Of a DNA stretch of 64,000 nt, positions 58,855 through 64,000 are shown one piece after another. How positions within the stretch are numbered: position 1 is the stretch's first letter; each line of letters opens with the position of its first letter. Under the pieces are notes generated by a model. That model made no database searches. It saw nothing but the letters and a program-made list of their open reading frames with translations, and had not been told where the DNA came from. The stretch covers positions 620,001 to 684,000 of the forward strand of contig JACJZV010000001.1 of the NCBI GenBank assembly GCA_020635395.1. Direction: 5' to 3'. This DNA is from Flavobacteriales bacterium (lineage in GTDB: Bacteria > Bacteroidota > Bacteroidia > NS11-12g > UBA9320). The position numbers and the translations under genes are program-made.

Positions 58855-59955
58855 ATGAATCAACTGATAGATACGAGATACTTGAAATATCTAAAACATT
58901 TTCTTATACTGCTGTCGGTATTTGCAGTTGGTGGGTTTATGAGTGGTTGTGGCCCCGAACCACCGCCAGAAATTATTGGCCCCGGCAGCAAAGCCGATAC
59001 CGCACTGGTGGAACGAACAGATTTGCCACCTTTACGAATTCCGGCAGACAACCCCCTTACATTGGCCGGAGTTGACTTAGGAAGACATTTGTTTTACGAC
59101 CCAATGCTAAGTGGAGATGGCACTCAAGCCTGTGGAACATGCCACAATCAAAAATTTGCTTTTACGGATAATGGCAATCCTGTGAGTCAGGGAATAAGAG
59201 GTAGTTTCGGAAAGCGTAATGCAATGACTATCTTTAATTTAATGTGGGTAGATAGCTTTTTCTGGGACAGCCGAGCAAAAACCTTACGACAATTAGCTAC
59301 GATGCCCATTGAAAATCCCATAGAAATGGATGCACGGATACCTGATGTTTTAGTGAAACTAAACAACTCGGCCATGTATCGGCAAAAATTTAAAGACGCA
59401 TTTAATACAGACACAATTTTAAAAGAGCATTTAGAGAAAGCACTCGAGCAGTTTTTGTTAAGCATTACCTCTGACAATTCAAAATTTGATAGATCAAATA
59501 GAGGAGAAGTAGAACTTACAAGTGCAGAACTAAAAGGTTTCAACGCATTAAAAATAAAAGGGTGTTTTAATTGCCATTCAACATCACTTTTAATTGACAA
59601 TAAATCGCACAACACGGCTCTGGATCCATACCCTAAGGATTCGGGTAAAATGGGTTTTACAAAACTTACAAAAGATAAATTTAGCTTTAAAACGCCTTCA
59701 TTAAGAAATATTATGGTGACCGCTCCGTATATGCATGATGGTCGTTTTATGACCATTGACGAGGTAATTCGGTTTTATGAAGAGGTGGGTAATAATCTGA
59801 ATACTTCCAACAACTCTAATGCACCCAGAGACTTAATGACCATTGCTCCTCGAAACAGAATAACTGAGGAGGAAATGGCCGACATCAAAGCATTTTTGAA
59901 TACGCTTACAGACGAAAAATTTCTGAATAATCCTAAGTATTCGGATCCATTCTGA
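58855..59955 (+). CDS. Di-heme cytochrome c peroxidase family lipoprotein
   Basis: The 366-residue protein belongs to the CcpA/MauG family. A lipobox (FMSGCG, Cys32) anchors it. Two c-type heme sites are seen: C93-G-T-C96-H97 and CFNCH near residue 230. The region GRHLFYDPMLSGDGTQACGTC and KTPSLRNIMVTAPYMHDG are family signatures. It should reduce H2O2, or oxidise a partner, at the periplasmic face. It is likely cotranscribed with the T9SS cargo gene upstream. The end overlaps the convergent SRPBCC gene by 23 bases. Confidence 0.93.
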   Translation: MNQLIDTRYLKYLKHFLILLSVFAVGGFMSGCGPEPPPEIIGPGSKADTALVERTDLPPLRIPADNPLTLAGVDLGRHLFYDPMLSGDGTQACGTCHNQKFAFTDNGNPVSQGIRGSFGKRNAMTIFNLMWVDSFFWDSRAKTLRQLATMPIENPIEMDARIPDVLVKLNNSAMYRQKFKDAFNTDTILKEHLEKALEQFLLSITSDNSKFDRSNRGEVELTSAELKGFNALKIKGCFNCHSTSLLIDNKSHNTALDPYPKDSGKMGFTKLTKDKFSFKTPSLRNIMVTAPYMHDGRFMTIDEVIRFYEEVGNNLNTSNNSNAPRDLMTIAPRNRITEEEMADIKAFLNTLTDEKFLNNPKYSDPF

Positions 59956-60439
59956 TGGTTTTTTCTCTCTGAATAATTTCGTGCCAATCATTTCCTTCGG
60001 CATATTTCTTTATGATAGCGTTTCTTTCAACCAACACTTTGGTTAAGTATTTTTTTAAGAATAGAATATCTGCGAGTCTTCCCAAAATGCCCAAAGGAGC
60101 TTGGTAGTCGAAATAGTCCGTCATCACACAACTTCCATTATTGTCTTCAAAAAGGTGCTTGTGGTAAAGGCTTTTGAAGATTCCTTTTTCCATTTCGTCA
60201 ACAAAAAAATGCGGAAACTGAAGTTCTGTAATTCTACTGGTAAGATGCTGGTATATTCCAAAATGTTTTGCCTTCCAAGTTACCGTTTCGTTCAAATCAA
60301 TCAAACCTGAAACAACTCCCGAAATGGCTGTTTCATCCGTATTTGAAGTTGAAATTTGGTGCAAATCAATACTTCTCGATAAATCAAAAACCCGTTCAAC
60401 GGGAGCTTTAATGATGGTTTGAAGTCTTATGTGCGGCAT
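59933..60439 (-). CDS. SRPBCC-family (START-like) protein
   Basis: The 168-residue protein has the START/SRPBCC lipid-binding fold, seen in IKAPVERVFDLSRSIDLHQ at the start and the long C-terminal helix after PLGILGRLADILFLKKYL. Family members bind small hydrophobic ligands or act as cyclases, but the exact role is unknown. The 3' end overlaps the peroxidase gene on the other strand by 23 bases, an uncommon convergent overlap. Confidence 0.85.
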   Translation of the reverse strand: MPHIRLQTIIKAPVERVFDLSRSIDLHQISTSNTDETAISGVVSGLIDLNETVTWKAKHFGIYQHLTSRITELQFPHFFVDEMEKGIFKSLYHKHLFEDNNGSCVMTDYFDYQAPLGILGRLADILFLKKYLTKVLVERNAIIKKYAEGNDWHEIIQREKTIRMDPNT

Positions 60440-60561
60440 AAAAACAGTGATAAAACAAATGTCAAAAGTAAAGAAATGGGGAGCAAATAACTTTTTTTAA
60501 AAATTCATCCAACCATTTTATCCTTAGCTTCGTATTGGTTTTTCAAAAGAGAATAAAAAAT

Positions 60562-62655
60562 ATGAGAAAGATACTTTACATTATTGGAATTATTTGGCTT
60601 TTGTTTTTGAGCAATACCCAAGCCAACGCACAATGCGATGCACAGTTTTCCTGGTATATGACCAGTGTTTCCGGACTGTTTTATTTTCAGGATTCTTCCG
60701 GAAATCAATATACACAGGAACATTGGGATTTTGGCGATGGAACTCGGGATTCCACATTTGGTTTTGCACAGCATAAATACAATAGTGCCGGAACCTATAA
60801 GGTTTGCAGAATTGTTATGGATTCAAAAGTGCCATGTGCAGATACATTTTGTGTTACCGTAGTTTATACCACGGGCTGCGATGCACATTTTTCGAGTTAT
60901 ATAAAAGGAGACTCGGTTTATTTTGTAGATAATTCAACCAAGGCCGCCACCCATATATGGACTTTTGGCGATGGGACAACTTCCACAGCCAAAAATCCGA
61001 TACACAAGTATAGTTCTTCATTGAGCTGGGCAACGGTTTGTTTACAAATTTATGATAGCACAGCTACGTGTTCAGATCAATATTGTGTAACTATTGCCCT
61101 ACCAAATGGCAACAATTGCAATGCGGATTTCGATACTTATGTAAGCGGAAGCTCGGTTAGCTTTTACCCCAAAGATTATAGCAGTAAAATATACCGTTGG
61201 ACCTTTGGCGATGGTGATACATCAAGCAGTTTTAGCCCTTATCATAAATATCAAACAACATCTATTCAGACTTTTAATGTTTGCCATTATGTGAGTGATT
61301 CAAGTATGGCTTGCAGTGATTCCGTTTGCAAAACGGTTACGGTTTATCCAGATACGTGCGATGTGAGTTTTACGCTCTCTCAATATAAAAATGTAGTTGC
61401 ATTAAAAGCAAATTCAAATGTGGCAACCACTCATCATTATTGGACTTTTGGTGATGGGCATTCGGTTAGTGGTGGTGGGGGCAGTGTTACTTACACCTAT
61501 CAACCCGTCACAACAGCCACCACATATCAGGTGTGTCATTATATAATGGATTCTACGTTGGGTTGCAATGATACTTCTTGTCAATACATAATAGTATATC
61601 CAGATAGTTGCAATGCAGCGTTTAGTACGCAAATTAGCGGAAATTCGGTTCGATTTTCGGGAGTATATCAGGCCAATAGGTTTTACTATTGGACTTTTGG
61701 AGACGGAGCAACCAGCACAGGCAATAACTCGGTAAGTATTGTACACACTTATTCAAAACAGGGCACATATAATGCATGCCTCACCGTTTGGGATACTACT
61801 GGATGTCAAAGTACCTATTGCGATAGTATCGTGGTTGGAGGCTCAGCTACTGGTTGTCAGGCCGATTTCAGCTTTTATGTGATGGATACCATTGCCCATT
61901 TCAAAAACATGTCCTCGTCAAACACCACTCAATATTTGTGGAGTTTTGGTGATGGAACTTCTTCGACACAAAAAAATCCGAGTCATCATTACACCTATTT
62001 TGGAACATATACTGTTTGCCTTTATGCTTACGATAGTGGATGCGTAGATTCCATCTGCAAGTCGGTAACTATTGACAGTATGAAAAGTTGCACGGCATTT
62101 TTTAGAGTAGCGGTTGATACCAATACAAAGTATAAGTTGTACTTAATTAATGGCTCATCCAACAAATCATCACATCAATATTATTGGAATTTTGGAGATG
62201 GAGGCACATCAACCCAACGCAATCCAAGCCACCATTACTCAACCTTTGGTAGATACAATGTGTGTCTTACGGTAATAGATTCTTCAGCCAATTGTTATGA
62301 TACTTATTGCGACACGTTAGGGCTTGATTCGTTGGGAAGGTTACTAAAGGTTGATGGTTTTGATATTGAAGTTCTTGACCAACTGGGTGTTGGCAATAAA
62401 TTGAATAAAAATAATTTTCGCATCTATCCAAACCCAACCTCAGGGCTGGTTAATATTGAGTTGGTTCAAGGAAAATCAGAAGGGGCAATTGTAAGAATTT
62501 ATTCAATGAACGGCATTTTGATTTCTGAGGTTGAAATGGAAGCGGATGGAAAAGCGAATTTGGACATAGCCCATCAGCCCGATGGACTGTATTTAATTGA
62601 AATATCGGGCAAGCAAGTAATGGTAAGAGAGAAATTTATCAAATTGACTAATTAA
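60562..62655 (+). CDS. Seven-PKD secreted protein with a T9SS sorting domain
   Basis: The 697-residue protein has a signal peptide (ending NANAQ), seven PKD-type beta-sandwich repeats and a type A sorting domain (FRIYPNPTSGLVNIEL). Each PKD repeat shows the core W-x-FGDG (WDFGDG, WTFGDG four times, WSFGDG, WNFGDG) and a later H-Y/K-Y-x-x-x-G-x-Y element. Paired Cys (VC-D-x-x-C) suggest a disulfide in each repeat. It is likely a surface stalk or adhesin exported by T9SS. An ECF sigma gene follows. Confidence 0.92.
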   Translation: MRKILYIIGIIWLLFLSNTQANAQCDAQFSWYMTSVSGLFYFQDSSGNQYTQEHWDFGDGTRDSTFGFAQHKYNSAGTYKVCRIVMDSKVPCADTFCVTVVYTTGCDAHFSSYIKGDSVYFVDNSTKAATHIWTFGDGTTSTAKNPIHKYSSSLSWATVCLQIYDSTATCSDQYCVTIALPNGNNCNADFDTYVSGSSVSFYPKDYSSKIYRWTFGDGDTSSSFSPYHKYQTTSIQTFNVCHYVSDSSMACSDSVCKTVTVYPDTCDVSFTLSQYKNVVALKANSNVATTHHYWTFGDGHSVSGGGGSVTYTYQPVTTATTYQVCHYIMDSTLGCNDTSCQYIIVYPDSCNAAFSTQISGNSVRFSGVYQANRFYYWTFGDGATSTGNNSVSIVHTYSKQGTYNACLTVWDTTGCQSTYCDSIVVGGSATGCQADFSFYVMDTIAHFKNMSSSNTTQYLWSFGDGTSSTQKNPSHHYTYFGTYTVCLYAYDSGCVDSICKSVTIDSMKSCTAFFRVAVDTNTKYKLYLINGSSNKSSHQYYWNFGDGGTSTQRNPSHHYSTFGRYNVCLTVIDSSANCYDTYCDTLGLDSLGRLLKVDGFDIEVLDQLGVGNKLNKNNFRIYPNPTSGLVNIELVQGKSEGAIVRIYSMNGILISEVEMEADGKANLDIAHQPDGLYLIEISGKQVMVREKFIKLTN

Positions 62656-62674
62656 TTCTATAACCTACAATTAG

Positions 62675-62706
62675 GAGCGATTCGCCGCAGGCGAATCGCT
62701 CTTTTT
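62675..62706 (+). terminator. Terminator after the PKD gene
   Basis: GAGCGATTCGC and GCGAATCGCTC form a perfect 11-bp stem with a short loop, followed by TTTTT. It ends six bases before the ECF sigma gene. Confidence 0.9.
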
Positions 62707-62711
62707 AGCTT

Positions 62712-63278
62712 ATGTCAATATCCCCAAAGCTCATAAAAGATTGTTTGCAAAACAAAAGGAGGGCTCAAAATGAGCTTTACAATGAGCTTTTTAGTTATTT
62801 GATGAACATTTGCATACGATACAAAACCAACTATGATGATGCGGGATCAGCTTTAAACGCAATTTATTTTAAGATATTGAAAGGGTTAGTTGCCATAGAT
62901 ATAAATAAACCATTTTTACCCTGGGTCAAAACCATTGCCATCAGGCACTTAGTGGATGAATATAGACAAAATAAAAAGTATATACCGAATGAGGCTTCAA
63001 TAAATGATTTGGAGTTTATGGTTGAATCTACCGAAATGGATGTAAACCAAAAATTGAATGCCGAAGATATTTTAAACCTGATAAAACAGTTGCCCGAAAC
63101 CACCTCGCAGGTATTCAACCTATATGTAATTGATGGATACAAACACAGGGAAATATCAGAAATGCTTGAGGTAAGCGAAGGAACTTCAAAATGGCACTTA
63201 AATATGGCCAGAAAACAGTTGCAAGCCATGTTGGCTGCCGAAACAAAACGATTGCAAAACATAAAAGTAGAACTATGA
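62712..63278 (+). CDS. ECF-type RNA polymerase sigma factor
   Basis: The 188-residue protein has a region 2 (YNELFSYLMNICIRYKTNYDDAGSALNAIYFKILKG, with the -10-binding helix) and region 4 (LPETTSQVFNLYVIDGYKHREISEMLEVSEGTSKWHL), a helix-turn-helix for the -35 box. It lacks region 3, as ECF sigmas do. Its stop overlaps the start of a membrane protein gene (ATGA) that is the likely anti-sigma. Targets are unknown; envelope stress is a common role. Confidence 0.9.
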   Translation: MSISPKLIKDCLQNKRRAQNELYNELFSYLMNICIRYKTNYDDAGSALNAIYFKILKGLVAIDINKPFLPWVKTIAIRHLVDEYRQNKKYIPNEASINDLEFMVESTEMDVNQKLNAEDILNLIKQLPETTSQVFNLYVIDGYKHREISEMLEVSEGTSKWHLNMARKQLQAMLAAETKRLQNIKVEL

Positions 63279-64000
63279 GCAGTTGGGATAAATTAGATGA
63301 AATGTTTAAAAAGGGGCATCAACAGGAATACAGCCCGGATGCCGAATTGTGGAATAAGGCCAGTGAACAGTTGGAGGTACTTTATCCGGTTAAAAAGAAA
63401 AGGATTATTTATATAGTTGCCGCTTTAGTGGCGTTGGTTTGTGTTGGCTTATGGTGGTCGATGAATAAATTAGATTCTACCAAAAGGAGTGATATTCAAG
63501 TAGAAAGTCAAACAGCAGAGGAAAGTAAAGTTGAAAATTTCACTGATTTTAATGATTCAAACACGAATGCAACAACTGAAGAATCAACAAAAAATGCAAC
63601 TGAAACAATTCAAGAAAAAAGCTTCGCTAAATCATCAAATCCCAAAATAAAATATGAAGAGCCTTTATCAAAAAGGGGCGAATTGGGAATTGACGATTTT
63701 GCAAAACAGCTCGAAGAATGGAAGGCAAAACGGAGTTTTGAGACGGGAAAAGGAGGTGAGTTGAGAGGAGAATTGCCAAAAGATAAAAGGGCAATATCAA
63801 CGGATTATTTAGAGGCAATGTCAGCCAAAAAGGAAATTCAGTTTGAAAGATATGATTGGAAAGGTCAATCGGCAGGATTGAATTCGGTTTACAAGAATTC
63901 CAGACAATGGAGATTTTATGTTTCCGCTGAAGCCAACATGTCGGCAACAAATAAAACGCCAACCAGAAGTGTTGAAAGCCAAGAATTTGGAACAACCATG
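63275..64000 (+). CDS. Membrane protein, probable anti-sigma partner, cut by the window end
   Basis: This open frame of 242 codons has no stop before the window end. It has a cytoplasmic N-terminus of about 42 residues (SSWDKLDEMFKKGHQQEYSP), one membrane helix (about 44-62, IIYIVAALVALVCVGLWWS) and a Ser/Thr/Glu-rich periplasmic part. The ATGA overlap with the ECF gene and the single-pass layout fit an anti-sigma factor, although no zinc-binding ZAS motif is seen. Confidence 0.75.
   Translation, partial: MSSWDKLDEMFKKGHQQEYSPDAELWNKASEQLEVLYPVKKKRIIYIVAALVALVCVGLWWSMNKLDSTKRSDIQVESQTAEESKVENFTDFNDSNTNATTEESTKNATETIQEKSFAKSSNPKIKYEEPLSKRGELGIDDFAKQLEEWKAKRSFETGKGGELRGELPKDKRAISTDYLEAMSAKKEIQFERYDWKGQSAGLNSVYKNSRQWRFYVSAEANMSATNKTPTRSVESQEFGTTM

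Noticed and set aside
1..64000. tRNA or rRNA genes
   Set aside because: No stretch read on either strand gave a convincing cloverleaf or rRNA segment; a tRNA covariance search would settle it.

Overview
The window looks like a chromosome segment from a Bacteroidota bacterium. Supporting signs are type IX secretion (T9SS) C-terminal sorting domains on two secreted proteins, a SprE/PorW-like TPR protein, the bactofilin plus ATP-synthase gene order, the DUF4295-rpmG-rpmB cluster, a bacillithiol enzyme (BshC), DUF4290 next to murA, and promoters of the Bacteroidota type (TTTG, about 19-20 bases, TAnnTTTG). Shine-Dalgarno sequences are mostly absent. Species cannot be named from the sequence.

Layout. 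1-4.8 kb (minus): M23 peptidase, bactofilin, two small membrane proteins, then atpB-E-F-H-A of the F-type ATP synthase, with atpA cut by the window edge. 4.9-14.6 kb: SprE-like protein with PBP1A, LptD, a cell-wall amidase, an MCE/MlaD protein and a cold-shock protein, so mostly envelope functions. 14.7-20.6 kb (minus): small lipoproteins, an M74 endopeptidase, a DraG-type hydrolase, an uncharacterised gene pair, and a half-length relative of the ActC/ActF quinol-oxidoreductase subunits.

21.7-30.45 kb is the accessory heart of the window. Nine unrelated genes lie head to tail on the minus strand: TPR protein, two hypotheticals, a lipoprotein, DUF1877, another hypothetical, TspO, a class D beta-lactamase, and an OLD-like ATPase. 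Almost every gap holds a 60-125 bp imperfect inverted repeat with edges like CTAAC / GTTRG. For most units the bases just before the gene are the reverse complement of those just after it; the beta-lactamase unit matches 9 of 9. That is the signature of integron gene cassettes with attC sites. No integrase is visible, so this is best read as an orphan cassette array (CALIN-like). Two further repeat families sit inside it: a 145-147 bp MITE-like element (two copies, inverted ends, 7-bp target duplications, both inside attC-like arms) and a ~130 bp structured repeat (three copies, each just after a cassette gene).

30.9-49.9 kb is housekeeping: ssb, a TlpA-like thioredoxin, murA (catalytic Cys replaced by Asp), DUF4290, carA, a pseudouridine synthase, hisS, an LTA-synthase-like sulfatase, rpmE2, a GlmU-like protein, tpiA, an OmpA-family protein, bshC, rimO, ftsY and the L33/L28 ribosomal cluster, followed by two small exported proteins of unknown function. 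50-57.4 kb (minus) carries an EVE-domain gene, pyrR, pyrB, ansA and gyrB, with rpsA (S1 fused to a helix-hairpin-helix-like tail) under a near-perfect promoter. 57.5-64 kb (plus) carries a T9SS cargo protein, a di-heme peroxidase lipoprotein, a seven-PKD T9SS adhesin-like protein, and an ECF sigma factor with a membrane partner cut by the window end; an SRPBCC gene lies on the other strand.

Three genes carry apparent one-base frameshifts (TPR cassette, lipoprotein at 18.4-19.0 kb, exported protein at 49.0-49.5 kb). Two are at homopolymers, so sequencing error, phase variation and decay are all open.
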